This document shows, piece after piece, positions 7,896 through 18,831 of a DNA stretch of 64,000 bases. Source of the stretch: Ruminococcus sp. (lineage in GTDB: Bacteria; Bacillota; Clostridia; Oscillospirales; Ruminococcaceae); NCBI GenBank assembly GCA_023667165.1, contig JAMPAO010000005.1, positions 1-64,000 of the forward strand. The letters are read 5' to 3'. Position 1 is the first letter of the stretch; each line of letters starts with the position of its first letter. Position numbers and translations under genes: made by a program. The notes beneath the pieces were generated by a model. The model was not told the DNA's origin. It was given only the letters and a program-made list of their open reading frames with translations, and did not search any database.

Positions 7896-10800
7896 ATGAA
7901 TGCTTTTAAGAAAGCGACAATTGAAATATCAAGCGGTTGCAATGCAAAATGCACATGGTGTACAACGGGAAAGAAAAATCGCAGCGGGTGCAGTGACAAG
8001 ACGGAATTTATGTCTGCTGAGTCCTTTGAAAAAGGTCTTTTTTATATGATGGAAAAGGGGATAATTGACAAAAATACAGAGATCGAGCTGTATAACTGGG
8101 GAGAACCCTTTTTGAATCCGGAGATAAATACAATCTGCGGTATAATAACAAAATATGGATTTCAATATCATTTATCTACCAATGCGTCTGTTTACAGAGA
8201 AATAAATGCGGAATATTTAACAAATCTATCCGGCTTCAGAGTATCATTGTCGGGATTTTCAAAAGAAAGCTATTCTATTACCCATTCATTGAATTTTACA
8301 AAGGTAATGGATAATATTGTAAAATTTTGTGATATGCTTAAAGCTGCCAATAAGCAGAATGTAATGGATATTACTTTTTTGGTATATAAATTTAATTGTC
8401 ATGAAATCAATAAGGCAAAAGATCATTTCAATAATTTGGGAATAAAATTTACTCCCCGTTTGGCATACTACAATGATTTTGAACAGTTTCAGGCTTTTTT
8501 GAACAAATCTATGCCTGATGAAATGAAAAAAATGTCGGAAGAACAGATCTTTGAGGACCTTTTAAGCCAAAGAGCGTCAGAGGCGCCGGCGCATTTTCGC
8601 TGCCCTCAGGATGATTTTATTGTATTGTCCTATGACTGGAAAATAGTGCCCTGCTGCCGATTGACAGAAAATGAAACTTTAGGCAATTTATTTGATATGG
8701 ATTTGGATCAGATCAAGGAGAAAAAAAATCAGATTGCCCAGTGTGCTGAATGCAAGCAGTCGAACCAGCATTATATTGTACATTCACCGACTGTATTTAC
8801 TTATTCCATAGATCCTAAGAATTCGAAGGACAAGCAGATTAAGGTAGTTGCCAAGCTGTATCCGGACTATAACGGAGAAGGATATTCGGAGGATACGGCT
8901 GTTGCTTTTGGAAATTATGACGCTGACAGTGAAAGCTTTTACGGTGAACATACTTTTGAAAATGCTCCGGAAAGGATACGTTTTGATCCTGTAGGCGGAT
9001 CGTTTTGTGTTGCGGAGAATGTAAGGGTTTCGACAGAAAAAGGAAAGGCAGATATAACTTGTCACAATGGAATAAAGTATGGGGATTTTTATGTTTTTGA
9101 TCATTTTGATTCCCAGCTTATATTTGAAAATAAAAATAAATCGCGTAAATTCCGTATTAAAGCGGATATTTATCCTTTTAACAGCTTGTCTGCAATTGCT
9201 TTTATGGATAAGGTAACGGCGGATAACAAGGATCTGCTTGAAAATAACAGGAAGCTGGAAAGCGAAAAGGCAGGACTTATGTCCGACAAGAAGAGGCTGG
9301 AGGGAGAAAAAGCAGGACTTATGTCCGACAAGAAGAGGCTGGAGGGAGAAAAAGCAGGACTTATGTCCGACAAGAAGAGGCTGGAGAGCAAGGTTTTCGA
9401 GCTTAACTGCGTCATTGGGTCTAATACAAAGAAATATAATGATTTCAAATATGAAAGCGCAAAGAAAAATGAACAGTTGGAGAAAGAGATCGAAAATAAG
9501 AACAGGGAAATTGAAAATAAGATCAAAGAGCTTGAAAGCGCAAATGCGGTTATTCGCAGCGACAGGGAAACTGCCCGCAGTATTCTTTCGGCAGGCAGCC
9601 GGACAGGCGGCAGGTATGCCGCTGCGTGTGCGCTGAAGCGCGGCTTTTTTGCTGCAAGAACAAATGCTGCCGCTATAAAAATCATAAGGAAAAACGGCGG
9701 CTTTGATGTGCTTTATTATTGCAGAAAATACGGTGATATTGCCGAAAGCGGCATGGATCCGCTGCTCCATTATATATGGTATGGGGGATATGAGGGAAGA
9801 AATCCCTCCGAAAGCTTTGATTCCGCAAAATATCTTGCTGCTTATGAGGATGTGAAAAAAAGCGGGGTCAATCCCTTTGCGCATTATGTTGTTTTTGGGA
9901 AGGATGAGGGAAGGAAGGCAATAGGGGTAAATCTGCCGAAAAAAAATACTGCGGTAAGGCCGGAGAAAAATGTTAAACCCATAGAAAAAAGCAAGACGGT
10001 TAATTCTCCGAAGACACTGAAAAACAATGAATCTTCTGTAGCTATAAATGATCATCAATCGGAATTCAGCTACAGAGAGTTTGGCTATACTTTTTTTTCA
10101 AAAAGACTAAAGGCACTGAAAGAAAAAGTAATCACGATCATTGTTCCGGTGTACAATGCATATGAGGAAACGGCTGAGTGCATAGAATATGTGCTTAAAA
10201 ATACTGATTTTCCTTACAGGCTTATGCTTATCAACGATTGCAGCACCGATGAAAGGATAAGTCCGTTACTTGATAAATATAAACAAAACGAGAATGTGAC
10301 TGTCATTGAAAATGAAGAAAATTTCGGTTTTGTAAGAACGGTAAATTACGGGATAACTCACAGTGAAAATGATGTGGTATTCCTTAACAGTGATACCAAG
10401 GTCACCAAGGGCTGGCTGCGAAAACTTGCCGTGGCTGCGTATCATAAAGGCAATATTGCAACGGTAACGCCTTTTTCCAACGCTGCAGGAGCGTTCAGTG
10501 TACCTGTTATGGGTGAAAATAAAGATATACCCGCAGAATTTGATCTTGAAACAATGTCCAGCGTTACAGAGCGCTGCTCAAAGCTTGACTATGTTGACGT
10601 GCCTACAGGTAATGGATTTTGTATGTATGTAACAAGGAAAGCTATTGATTCGGTAGGTATTCTTGATTATGAGGCGTTTTCGAGAGGATACGGCGAGGAA
10701 AATGATTTCTGCATGAGAGCTAAAAATGCCGGATTTATAAATATCATTGCCGATGATACGTATATCTATCACAAAAGAAGCGCTTCATTCAAAGATGAAA

Positions 10801-13241
10801 AACAGAAGCTTATTACAGAAAACAGAAAGATACTGGATGCAAGATATCCCGAATACAGCAGTGAGATAACTAAATTTTCTGTGTCCCCGGAGCTTATTGC
10901 AAACAGAAACCGGATAAAGGATATTGTTGATAATAAGCAGTCAGCTCCTTTTTTAAGAAAGAGGCTGCTGTATGTTTTGCATGAGGGTACCGGAGGAACC
11001 GTGAAAACCAATGAGGATCTTATGCATTTTGCGGAGAAGAATAATTATGAAGTTTTCATGCTTACTTCAAATACAAGTCAAATGAAGCTTTATTCGGAGT
11101 CAGACGGCAGTTTAAATCTTCTTCATACATGGAAGTTGGAAACAAAATGGGATATATCAAATTTTTATGTTCCCGAATATGCGGACATTTATTTCGATGT
11201 TCTCTGTAATTTGCACATAGAGCTTGTTCATATCAGACATCTTTTTAAGCATAGCTTTGATATTGTGGACATTGCCGATGTACTGCGCATACCGGTCATA
11301 CTGTCTTTTCATGATTTTTATTTTATTTGCCCCAGTATAAATTTAGTGAACAGTGACAAAAAATATTGCAATGCTGAGTGCAGAGAGTGCGATGAAAAAT
11401 GCGTTACTCCGTCGGTTTACGTTAAGGTGCGGTATCCTTTGAATGAATGGACCAAAGAAATCTGGAGAGCAGAGCTTTCAAAATTATATACAAAGATCAA
11501 AGCGTTTGTTACTACTTCCGAATATACGAAGAAAACATATTTAAAGATCTATCCGGAGCTTTCGGACAGATTTTATGTTATTGAACACGGAAGAAACTTT
11601 GATTATGACAGACATTACAGAGGTGGGATCCCGAGTGAGGATAAGATCGTCATTCTTCTGCCGGGAAATATAAATATGAATAAGGGCGGCGATTATATTA
11701 ACAAGCTTATCGATATTGATAAGGAAAAAAAGCTGGAGTTTCACTGTATGGGGGCATTGTCAACAGAGTTGCCCAAGGAGTTCAAGGATAAGATCATATA
11801 TCACGGGAAGTATGTTAGGGAGGATTTCGTGCGGTTGGTGAATGAGATAGCTCCCGCTTATATCGGTATTTTTTCCATATGGCCTGAAACCTATTGTCAT
11901 GTGCTTACAGAAGCGTGGAGCTGCGGAGTTCCTTGTATTGTATCTGACATAGGTACACTTAAGGAGCGTGCAGACGCTCAAGGGGGATGCATTAAAGCCG
12001 ATCTTGACGATGTGGAAAAAACATACAAGGAAATCATAGATATTTCCTTTTCGGAGAAGTATTTTGAATTATGTGAACAGGTTCAAAAGGCTGATATTCA
12101 TTCAATAGAACGAATGGGAACAGAGTATCTTGCATTGTATGATAAAATAATTAATAAATGTTTTTTAAATGATATCGAAAGGGGCACAATGATATGGGTA
12201 AATAACTATATCAGAACAGGAGAATATCACGGTTCATCGTATATTCGTGTAGTATCGCCTATTATGAATAATCCGGTAATTCGGCGAAATTTAACGGTTG
12301 CTGAAGCTCGCCATGCTTCGGATATTCCGTTTGAAAGCGAGGTAGTATCATATATAATTGTTCTTGTTCAGAGGGAAAAGATTGATAATGATTCTGTTTT
12401 ACTTCTCCAAGAAAAGGTAAAAGAATATCCAAGTCTTAAAATCATTTTTGAAATAGATGATAATCTGATAAGTATTAATGAGAATCATCCCCATTATTCC
12501 ATGTATGAAAATAATATTAATAAGATAAGGAGTATCTCAAAAATAGCTTCTAAGATTATTACTACCAGTGAAGTGATCTCAAAAGGGTTAAATACTTCCG
12601 TAGCGGTAATACCTAACTATATAGACAACAGGCTATGGAACATAACGGATAAAAATACAGTTTTTTCAAAAAAGAAATTTGTGAAAATTCTTTATTTTGG
12701 CACATCGTCTCACTGTCGTGATTTGGCAATATTGAAAGAGCCTATCGAAATGCTTAACAATAGATTGAAAAATGAAGACATAAGAGCGGTTCTTGTTGTT
12801 GTCGGATGTTCAAATGAACAAGAAGATTGGTTCGATGTTCTTAAAGTGCCGAATGATTCAAAGACATATCCCGAATTTGTAAAGTGGTTGAAAGAGGTGA
12901 ATGATTTTGATATCGGTGTTGCCCCCTTGGATCTTTCAATAGATTTAAATTATGCTAAAAGTCCGCTTAAATATTTTGAATATGCCGCTCTTGGGTTGCC
13001 GTGCGTTTGTACGGCTATAAAGCCGTATAATGAGGCGGTGATTAACGGTCAAACGGGATTTCTTATAAAAGACAATGCGGCTGACGAATGGGCGGATGCT
13101 ATATATCAGCTTGTTATGAGTGCAGAGCTTAGAGAAAAAATAGTTTCAAATGCCAAATCGGATATTGAAAAAAATCATATGCTTTCCGATCATTACAGCG
13201 AAATAGCAGATATATTTTTAAACATGGAGGAAAAATCATGA
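7896..13241 (+). CDS. giant fusion: radical SAM/SPASM enzyme + GT2 + two GT4-like glycosyltransferase units (1781 aa)
   Basis: In order: a radical SAM domain (residues 1 to about 300) with the cluster motif C15-x3-C19-x2-C22 and a SPASM-type cysteine region ([19 protein letters not shown]); a beta-rich segment; a coiled coil (about 435-560) with three identical 14-residue repeats; HYxxxG-type repeats (about 600-675; [26 protein letters not shown]); a GT2 domain from about 745 ([18 protein letters not shown]); a GT4-like unit from about 1022 with [15 protein letters not shown]; and a second GT4-like unit from about 1430 with [12 protein letters not shown]. Start ATG 7896 follows AAGGAG. The 3' end overlaps the next gene by 4 bases. 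Likely cytoplasmic and acting in polymer assembly. The radical SAM chemistry is unknown. The frame is intact throughout, so this is a genuine fusion as sequenced. Confidence 0.88.
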   Translation: MNAFKKATIEISSGCNAKCTWCTTGKKNRSGCSDKTEFMSAESFEKGLFYMMEKGIIDKNTEIELYNWGEPFLNPEINTICGIITKYGFQYHLSTNASVYREINAEYLTNLSGFRVSLSGFSKESYSITHSLNFTKVMDNIVKFCDMLKAANKQNVMDITFLVYKFNCHEINKAKDHFNNLGIKFTPRLAYYNDFEQFQAFLNKSMPDEMKKMSEEQIFEDLLSQRASEAPAHFRCPQDDFIVLSYDWKIVPCCRLTENETLGNLFDMDLDQIKEKKNQIAQCAECKQSNQHYIVHSPTVFTYSIDPKNSKDKQIKVVAKLYPDYNGEGYSEDTAVAFGNYDADSESFYGEHTFENAPERIRFDPVGGSFCVAENVRVSTEKGKADITCHNGIKYGDFYVFDHFDSQLIFENKNKSRKFRIKADIYPFNSLSAIAFMDKVTADNKDLLENNRKLESEKAGLMSDKKRLEGEKAGLMSDKKRLEGEKAGLMSDKKRLESKVFELNCVIGSNTKKYNDFKYESAKKNEQLEKEIENKNREIENKIKELESANAVIRSDRETARSILSAGSRTGGRYAAACALKRGFFAARTNAAAIKIIRKNGGFDVLYYCRKYGDIAESGMDPLLHYIWYGGYEGRNPSESFDSAKYLAAYEDVKKSGVNPFAHYVVFGKDEGRKAIGVNLPKKNTAVRPEKNVKPIEKSKTVNSPKTLKNNESSVAINDHQSEFSYREFGYTFFSKRLKALKEKVITIIVPVYNAYEETAECIEYVLKNTDFPYRLMLINDCSTDERISPLLDKYKQNENVTVIENEENFGFVRTVNYGITHSENDVVFLNSDTKVTKGWLRKLAVAAYHKGNIATVTPFSNAAGAFSVPVMGENKDIPAEFDLETMSSVTERCSKLDYVDVPTGNGFCMYVTRKAIDSVGILDYEAFSRGYGEENDFCMRAKNAGFINIIADDTYIYHKRSASFKDEKQKLITENRKILDARYPEYSSEITKFSVSPELIANRNRIKDIVDNKQSAPFLRKRLLYVLHEGTGGTVKTNEDLMHFAEKNNYEVFMLTSNTSQMKLYSESDGSLNLLHTWKLETKWDISNFYVPEYADIYFDVLCNLHIELVHIRHLFKHSFDIVDIADVLRIPVILSFHDFYFICPSINLVNSDKKYCNAECRECDEKCVTPSVYVKVRYPLNEWTKEIWRAELSKLYTKIKAFVTTSEYTKKTYLKIYPELSDRFYVIEHGRNFDYDRHYRGGIPSEDKIVILLPGNINMNKGGDYINKLIDIDKEKKLEFHCMGALSTELPKEFKDKIIYHGKYVREDFVRLVNEIAPAYIGIFSIWPETYCHVLTEAWSCGVPCIVSDIGTLKERADAQGGCIKADLDDVEKTYKEIIDISFSEKYFELCEQVQKADIHSIERMGTEYLALYDKIINKCFLNDIERGTMIWVNNYIRTGEYHGSSYIRVVSPIMNNPVIRRNLTVAEARHASDIPFESEVVSYIIVLVQREKIDNDSVLLLQEKVKEYPSLKIIFEIDDNLISINENHPHYSMYENNINKIRSISKIASKIITTSEVISKGLNTSVAVIPNYIDNRLWNITDKNTVFSKKKFVKILYFGTSSHCRDLAILKEPIEMLNNRLKNEDIRAVLVVVGCSNEQEDWFDVLKVPNDSKTYPEFVKWLKEVNDFDIGVAPLDLSIDLNYAKSPLKYFEYAALGLPCVCTAIKPYNEAVINGQTGFLIKDNAADEWADAIYQLVMSAELREKIVSNAKSDIEKNHMLSDHYSEIADIFLNMEEKS
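9264..9389 (+). repeat. three tandem 42-bp repeats inside the giant fusion gene
   Basis: Three head-to-tail 42-base units (9264-9305, 9306-9347, 9348-9389), nearly identical, each encoding [14 protein letters not shown] in the coiled-coil linker. Copy number can change without breaking the frame, which would lengthen or shorten the linker by 14 residues per unit. Confidence 0.9.
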
Positions 13242-14476
13242 AAATTGCCATTGCCGGTACCGGCTATGTAGGACTGTCATTGGCTGTGCTTCTGGCGCAG
13301 CATAATACTGTGACAGCGGTGGATATAATCCCCGAAAAGGTGGATATGATAAACAACGGAAAATCTCCTATACAGGATGAATATATTGAAAAATATCTGG
13401 CTGAAAAAAAACTGGATCTTACTGCCGCTCTCGACGCTGCAAAGGCTTACGGAAACGCGGAGATCGTGGTTATTGCCGCACCGACAAATTATGATCCCGC
13501 AAAAAATTTTTTTGATACTTCTGCCGTTGAAAACGTTATCGGGACAGTTATTAAATGCAATCCCAACGCGTTGATGGTGATCAAATCTACTGTTCCGGTG
13601 GGATTTACCGAGAAAATACGCAAAGTTACCGGATCGGAAAACATTTTATTCAGTCCCGAATTTTTGCGGGAAGGCAAGGCTCTTTATGATAATTTGTATC
13701 CTTCCCGAATAATTGTGGGAACCGATATGAAGAATGAAAATCTTATAAAAGCCGCCTGCACGTTTGCCGGACTTTTGCGTCAAGGTGCGCTGAAGGATAA
13801 TATAGAAACATTATATATGGGTTTCACCGAGGCGGAGGCGGTCAAGCTTTTTTCCAACACCTATCTTGCGCTGCGAGTGTCATATTTTAATGAGCTTGAT
13901 ACTTATGCGGAAACAAAAGGCCTCAGCACAAAGGATATTATCAACGGAGTGTGCCTTGATCCAAGGATCGGCAGTCATTATAATAATCCTTCTTTTGGAT
14001 ACGGCGGCTATTGCCTGCCCAAGGATACAAAGCAGCTTCTGGCAAATTACGAGAATATTCCTCAGAATATGATGTCAGCCATTGTGGAGTCCAACAGGAC
14101 AAGAAAGGATTTCATTGCCGACAGAATCCTTGCGAAAGCGGGATATTACGCTTACAACGAAAAAAGCGAGTACGACAGCAGCCGTGAAAAGCAGGTCACT
14201 GTGGGTGTTTATCGGCTGACGATGAAGTCAAACAGCGATAATTTCAGGCAAAGCTCCATTCAAGGCGTTATGAAGAGGATAAAGGGAAAAGGGGCTAAGG
14301 TGATAATATACGAGCCGTCGTTAAAGGATGGAGATACCTTTTTCGGCAGTCTTGTGGTAAACGATCCGGCGGCATTTAAGGCGCAAAGCGACGCTATTAT
14401 TGCCAACAGATATGACAAGTGCCTTGACGATGTGAGGGAAAAGGTTTACACAAGGGATATTTTTGAAAGAGATTAG
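13238..14476 (+). CDS. ugd: UDP-glucose 6-dehydrogenase, HasB/Cap3A type
   Basis: 412 residues. Oxidises UDP-glucose to UDP-glucuronate with two NAD+. The NAD-binding motif [10 protein letters not shown] is at the N-terminus. Substrate-binding [10 protein letters not shown] follows the middle region, and the catalytic cysteine lies in [15 protein letters not shown], the form seen in streptococcal capsule dehydrogenases. The full three-domain length is present. The ATG overlaps the stop of the giant fusion gene by 4 bases (ATGA), so the two are translationally coupled. The polymer therefore probably contains glucuronate or a sugar derived from it. A related UDP-sugar dehydrogenase (for example for UDP-ManNAc) is less likely given the CLPKD form. 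Confidence 0.88.
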   Translation: MKIAIAGTGYVGLSLAVLLAQHNTVTAVDIIPEKVDMINNGKSPIQDEYIEKYLAEKKLDLTAALDAAKAYGNAEIVVIAAPTNYDPAKNFFDTSAVENVIGTVIKCNPNALMVIKSTVPVGFTEKIRKVTGSENILFSPEFLREGKALYDNLYPSRIIVGTDMKNENLIKAACTFAGLLRQGALKDNIETLYMGFTEAEAVKLFSNTYLALRVSYFNELDTYAETKGLSTKDIINGVCLDPRIGSHYNNPSFGYGGYCLPKDTKQLLANYENIPQNMMSAIVESNRTRKDFIADRILAKAGYYAYNEKSEYDSSREKQVTVGVYRLTMKSNSDNFRQSSIQGVMKRIKGKGAKVIIYEPSLKDGDTFFGSLVVNDPAAFKAQSDAIIANRYDKCLDDVREKVYTRDIFERD

Positions 14477-14568
14477 GCGCAAAAGGATGAATTTCAGCGT
14501 ATGTGTATTCACATACTTGCAAAGCCTATAAACATATAAAACAGTCAGATCATGGGAGCGTATCATAT

Positions 14569-15489
14569 ATGAATATATTGATAACCGGTGCAAAGGGTCA
14601 ACTGGGTCGGGAGCTTGTCAGATGCTTTGAAAGAAGGTTCACCGAAATAGGCGTCCCCGAGGCGCTCAAAGCGGAAAACAAGATCACAGCCGCCGATGTG
14701 GATGAGTTGGATATTACGGATATTAGAGCTGTAAAGGATTTTTTTGCCGGCAAGGGCCTTGAGGCGGTCATAAACTGTGCGGCGTTCACCAATGTGGACG
14801 GCTGCGAAAGCAATTTTGATGCCGCTTTCAGAGTTAATGCCATTGGAGCGAGAAACCTTGCCATAGCTTGTAACGAGCATAATGCAAAGCTCATTCATGT
14901 ATCCACCGACTATGTTTTTGCGGGGGATGGGAATATTCCCAAAAGAGAATGCGATCTGCCCGCTCCAAAAAGCGCCTACGGCAGCACCAAGCTGTTGGGG
15001 GAACAGTATGTGAGGGAATTTTGCAGTAAATATTTTATCGTCCGCACGGCATGGCTTTACGGATATGAGGGGAAGAATTTCGTTAAGACCATGATAAACG
15101 CGGGGCGCAGGCTCGGCAAGCTGACGGTAGTTGACGATCAGCGGGGAAACCCCACTAATGCCGCCGACTTAGCGCACCATCTTATAAAGCTTCTTAACAC
15201 GGAGGAATATGGCGTTTATCACGCCACGGGAGCGGGTGAATGCTCCTGGTGCGAGTTTGCAAGGGAGATAATCAAGCTGGCGGGTATAGAGGCAGATGTT
15301 GCGGCGTGCAGCTCGGAGGAATATGCGGCGGCGCACCCGGAGGCTGCCGAACGTCCCAAATACTCGGCTTTGGATAATTGTATGCTGCGGGCGGCGGTTG
15401 GGGACGAGTTCCGGACGTGGCAGGATGCTCTCAAAGTCTTTATGGATAATTACCGGAAAACAAATGAATTTGAGCGGCTTGGAAAATAA
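14569..15489 (+). CDS. rfbD: dTDP-4-dehydrorhamnose reductase
   Basis: 306 residues; last step of dTDP-L-rhamnose synthesis, NAD(P)H reduction of dTDP-4-keto-rhamnose. The Rossmann motif GAKGQLGREL is at the start. VSTDYVFAGDG and the catalytic Y-x3-K in AYGSTKLLGEQ match the RfbD/RmlD family, as does DDQRGNPT. The frame is open further upstream (to about 14503), but ATG 14569 follows GGGAGCG at a good distance and gives the family N-terminus. It is followed by rfbB and rfbC. A 7-bp hairpin (14499-14516) lies in the preceding 92-base gap. Confidence 0.92.
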   Translation: MNILITGAKGQLGRELVRCFERRFTEIGVPEALKAENKITAADVDELDITDIRAVKDFFAGKGLEAVINCAAFTNVDGCESNFDAAFRVNAIGARNLAIACNEHNAKLIHVSTDYVFAGDGNIPKRECDLPAPKSAYGSTKLLGEQYVREFCSKYFIVRTAWLYGYEGKNFVKTMINAGRRLGKLTVVDDQRGNPTNAADLAHHLIKLLNTEEYGVYHATGAGECSWCEFAREIIKLAGIEADVAACSSEEYAAAHPEAAERPKYSALDNCMLRAAVGDEFRTWQDALKVFMDNYRKTNEFERLGK

Positions 15490-15555
15490 GTTGATCGGAA
15501 GCGCTGAATACGCTCTGCGATTTAACTGTCGAATTATGGCTTACGGAGGTAAAAT

Positions 15556-16575
15556 ATGACTGTTATAGTAACCGGCGGAGCAGGCTTTATAGGCTCCAAT
15601 TTCATTTTTCATATGATGAAAAAATATCCGGAGTACCGGATAATTTGTCTTGACTGCCTTACCTATGCGGGCAATCTTTCCACACTGAAAAGCGTTATGG
15701 ACAAACCCAATTTCCGTTTTGTCAAAGCGTCCGTTACCGACCGTCAGGCGGCGGACAGACTTTTTGACGAGGAAAAGCCGGACATTGTCGTCAATTTTGC
15801 CGCTGAAAGCCATGTTGACCGCTCTATCGAAAATCCTTCGGTTTTTTTGGAAACCAACATAATGGGTACGCAGGTAATGATGGACGCCTGCCGCAAGCAC
15901 GGCGTAAAGCGCTATCATCAAGTTTCCACGGACGAGGTGTACGGAGATCTTCCTCTTGACAGACCCGATCTGTTTTTTACGGAGGAAACGCCCATTCACA
16001 CATCAAGTCCTTACAGCGCCTCAAAAGCGAGCGCCGATCTGCTTGTGATGGCGTATCACAGGACTTTCGGACTGCCTGCGACGATCTCCAGATGTTCCAA
16101 TAACTACGGTCCTTACCATTTCCCCGAAAAGCTGATACCTCTTATGATCGCCAACGCTCTTGCCGACAAGCCTCTGCCCGTTTACGGCAAAGGGGAGAAT
16201 GTCAGAGACTGGCTGTATGTGAAGGATCACTGCAAGGCTATCGACCTTATTATCCACAACGGCAAGGAGGGAGAGATCTACAATATCGGCGGTCACAACG
16301 AAATGGCCAACATCGACATTGTTAAGATCATTCTTAAGGAGCTGGGAAAGCCGGAGAGCCTTATAACCTATGTTGCCGACCGAAAGGGACACGATATGCG
16401 TTATGCTATCGATCCTGCCAAGATACACCGTGAATTGGGCTGGCTGCCGGAAACCAAATTCGCAGACGGTATTAAAACTACCATTAAATGGTATCTCGAC
16501 AATCGGGAATGGTGGGAAGAGATCATTTCCGGCGAATACAGGAATTATTACGAAAGAATGTACGGTAACAGGTGA
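15556..16575 (+). CDS. rfbB: dTDP-glucose 4,6-dehydratase
   Basis: 339 residues. Converts dTDP-glucose to dTDP-4-keto-6-deoxyglucose using tightly bound NAD+. GGAGFIGSNF binds NAD. The catalytic residues lie in VSTDEVYGDL (Thr-Asp-Glu) and YSASKASADL (Tyr, Lys). The length is normal for RfbB/RmlB. ACGGAGGT lies just before the ATG. The order rfbD-rfbB-rfbC is compact and the genes are surely one pathway. RfbA, which makes the dTDP-glucose substrate, is not in the window and must be elsewhere. Confidence 0.95.
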   Translation: MTVIVTGGAGFIGSNFIFHMMKKYPEYRIICLDCLTYAGNLSTLKSVMDKPNFRFVKASVTDRQAADRLFDEEKPDIVVNFAAESHVDRSIENPSVFLETNIMGTQVMMDACRKHGVKRYHQVSTDEVYGDLPLDRPDLFFTEETPIHTSSPYSASKASADLLVMAYHRTFGLPATISRCSNNYGPYHFPEKLIPLMIANALADKPLPVYGKGENVRDWLYVKDHCKAIDLIIHNGKEGEIYNIGGHNEMANIDIVKIILKELGKPESLITYVADRKGHDMRYAIDPAKIHRELGWLPETKFADGIKTTIKWYLDNREWWEEIISGEYRNYYERMYGNR

Positions 16576-16662
16576 AATAAGCGGAAACGGCATTTCGGAA
16601 AGTCAAATATGATTTAAATGGCTTTGGAATATTTCGTCTTTATCATCGGAGGTTGATTTTTT

Positions 16663-17232
16663 ATGGGCAAATTTAATTTTACGGAAACGGGAATAAAGGA
16701 TCTGTATGTGATAGAACCTACGGTTTACGGCGACAGCCGCGGATATTTCATGGAAACGTATAATGCGGAGTTTGAGCCGTACGTAAAGCACTTGGACGGC
16801 TCGCCTGCAAGCTTTGTGCAGGATAATCAGTCAAAATCAAAAAAAGGCGTGCTTAGGGGACTGCATTTTCAGAAGAACAACCCTCAGGGAAAGCTGGTTC
16901 GGTGCCTTGAGGGAGAGGTTTTTGATGTGGCGGTGGATCTGCGGGGGGACAGTGAGACCTACGGTAAATGGTACGGAGCGGTGCTGAGCGCGGAGAACAA
17001 GAAGATGTTCTATGTACCCGAGGGGTTCGCGCATGGATTTTCCGTGCTGACCGATACCGCGACTTTTTCCTACAAATGCACGCGGTACTATGATCCAAGC
17101 GACGAGGGGGGTATCATGTGGAACGATCCCGATATCGGTGTGGAATGGAAGCTGTCTCCGGAGGGAGAGGTCTGCCTGAGCGAGAAGGATATGAAAAACC
17201 CCGCATTTAAGGAGCTGGGATTTAAATTCTGA
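16663..17232 (+). CDS. rfbC: dTDP-4-dehydrorhamnose 3,5-epimerase
   Basis: 189-residue cupin-fold epimerase converting dTDP-4-keto-6-deoxyglucose to dTDP-4-keto-L-rhamnose. The catalytic histidine is in GVLRGLHFQ, the conserved segment is VPEGFAHGFSVL, and the terminal region reads WNDPDIGVEW. GGAGG precedes the ATG at a normal distance. It closes the rhamnose set and is followed by the ABC exporter genes, as in many rhamnose-rich cell-wall polysaccharide loci. Confidence 0.95.
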   Translation: MGKFNFTETGIKDLYVIEPTVYGDSRGYFMETYNAEFEPYVKHLDGSPASFVQDNQSKSKKGVLRGLHFQKNNPQGKLVRCLEGEVFDVAVDLRGDSETYGKWYGAVLSAENKKMFYVPEGFAHGFSVLTDTATFSYKCTRYYDPSDEGGIMWNDPDIGVEWKLSPEGEVCLSEKDMKNPAFKELGFKF

Positions 17233-17278
17233 CCCTTGCGGCAGGATGTTTATTATATGATTTGGAGTAAAAAAGTCT

Positions 17279-18055
17279 ATGAGTAAATATTTTCGGGTTT
17301 TTCTGAAATATAAAAATCTTATATTGTATCTTGCGAAAACTCAGATCTCATTAAAATACAGAAAATCCTATCTGGGACTGCTGTGGAGTCTTCTGAACCC
17401 GCTGCTTACCATGGTGATCCTTACTATGGTTTTTTCGGGAATGTTCAAGAACAATATAGAAAATTTTCCCATATATCTGATGTGCGGCAGGCTGATATTC
17501 GAGTACAATTCGGAGGCGACAAAAACCGCCATGAATGCGGTGATCTCCAATTCGTCGCTGATAAAGAAAATATATGTGCCTAAATATGTTTTCCCGCTGT
17601 CCTCTTCAATTGCGGCGCTGGTGAATATGTTCTTTTCGCTGATAGCGCTGCTTATCGTAATGATCGCCACAAAACTTACCTTAAAGTGGACTATGCTGTT
17701 TATATGGCTTCCAATGCTGTATGTGTTCATATTTTCCACGGGACTGGGACTTATACTGGCATCGGCTAACGTGTTTTTCAGAGATACAAAGCATCTTTAC
17801 GGAGTATTTATTACACTTTGGATGTATCTTACTCCGCTGTTTTATCCCATTGAATCGGTATCCGAAAGGACGCGGAGCGTCATTGAGATAAATCCGCTGT
17901 ATCATTTTATCAAAATGTTCAGAGGAATGATGCTCGACGGCGTGCTGCCGACCTTTCGGGAAAATGTTATATGCCTTTCGCTAGGTCTTGTGATGGTGAC
18001 AATAGGTCTTATAAGCTTTAAGAAATGCCAAGATAAGTTTATACTGCATATCTGA
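17279..18055 (+). CDS. polysaccharide ABC transporter permease (Wzm/RgpC/TagG-like)
   Basis: 258 residues, ABC-2 type permease with about six membrane segments. The N-terminal signature LKYRKSYLGLLWSLLNPL and the later YLTPLFYPIES are typical of Wzm, TagG and RgpC, which export completed polysaccharide or teichoic chains across the membrane. GGAGT lies before the ATG. The ATPase gene follows after 9 bases. With dTDP-rhamnose genes immediately upstream, the context resembles streptococcal rhamnan loci. Confidence 0.92.
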   Translation: MSKYFRVFLKYKNLILYLAKTQISLKYRKSYLGLLWSLLNPLLTMVILTMVFSGMFKNNIENFPIYLMCGRLIFEYNSEATKTAMNAVISNSSLIKKIYVPKYVFPLSSSIAALVNMFFSLIALLIVMIATKLTLKWTMLFIWLPMLYVFIFSTGLGLILASANVFFRDTKHLYGVFITLWMYLTPLFYPIESVSERTRSVIEINPLYHFIKMFRGMMLDGVLPTFRENVICLSLGLVMVTIGLISFKKCQDKFILHI

Positions 18056-18064
18056 GGAGATAAT

Positions 18065-18820
18065 ATGAATACAGATAACATTTCCCCTGAGAGGGAAACG
18101 GTCATAACCGTGGACAATATTTCCATGAAATTCAATATGAGCAAGGAAAAGATCGATTCTCTAAAGGAATATTTCATAAAGGTCATGAAAAAAGAGCTGA
18201 TGTACAAGGAGTTCACGGCTCTCAACAGCATTTCCTTTGAGGTGAAGAAAGGCGAAGTGCTGGGTTTGGTGGGACTTAACGGCTCGGGAAAAAGCACGCT
18301 GCTGAAAATAATTGCCGGAGTCATGAAACCCACGGAGGGTAAGGTCACGGTAAAGGGTTCTGTTGCGCCTCTTATAGAGGTGGGAGCGGGGTTCAACGGA
18401 AATCTTTCCGGTCGGGAGAATATTTTCCTCAACGGCTATCTTTTGGGTTTTTCCAAGGAATATATAAACGAACACATAGAGGAAATAATTGATTTTGCGG
18501 AGCTGGGAGAATTTATTGACGTTCCAGTGAAAAATTATTCTTCGGGCATGAAATCACGGTTGGGTTTTGCTATTGCGACTGCTGTGAAGCCGCAGATACT
18601 GATAGTCGACGAGGTTCTGGCGGTGGGCGACTTCAAATTTCAGCAGAAGTGCCACGACCGCATAGAACAAATGATGTCGGACAATACAACTGTGCTGTTT
18701 GTTTCCCATTCTATCGATCAGGTCAAATCCCTTTGTACAAGGTGTATATGGCTGGAAAAAGGTAGAATGGTTGAGGACGGGGAATGCATGGAGATTTGCA
18801 GAAAGTATATGAACAAATGA
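18065..18820 (+). CDS. polysaccharide ABC transporter ATP-binding protein (Wzt/TagH/RgpD-like)
   Basis: 251 residues: a single ATPase domain with Walker A GLNGSGKST (about residues 69-77), signature NYSSGMKSRLGFA (about 158) and Walker B ILIVDEVLAVGD (about 178), and switch histidine FVSHS. It lacks the C-terminal carbohydrate-binding domain of long Wzt proteins, so export is probably not gated by recognition of a terminal cap. GAGGAGA precedes the ATG. Partner of the permease just upstream. Confidence 0.93.
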   Translation: MNTDNISPERETVITVDNISMKFNMSKEKIDSLKEYFIKVMKKELMYKEFTALNSISFEVKKGEVLGLVGLNGSGKSTLLKIIAGVMKPTEGKVTVKGSVAPLIEVGAGFNGNLSGRENIFLNGYLLGFSKEYINEHIEEIIDFAELGEFIDVPVKNYSSGMKSRLGFAIATAVKPQILIVDEVLAVGDFKFQQKCHDRIEQMMSDNTTVLFVSHSIDQVKSLCTRCIWLEKGRMVEDGECMEICRKYMNK

Positions 18821-18831
18821 AAGGATAAACA

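Noticed and set aside
9264..9389. CRISPR-like array
   Set aside because: The 42-bp units are head to tail with no spacers and lie in a coding frame.
8784..10058. Minus-strand frame of 424 codons inside the giant fusion gene
   Set aside because: Its repeats are merely the reverse of the 42-bp coiled-coil repeats, and the plus frame carries recognisable domains on both sides.
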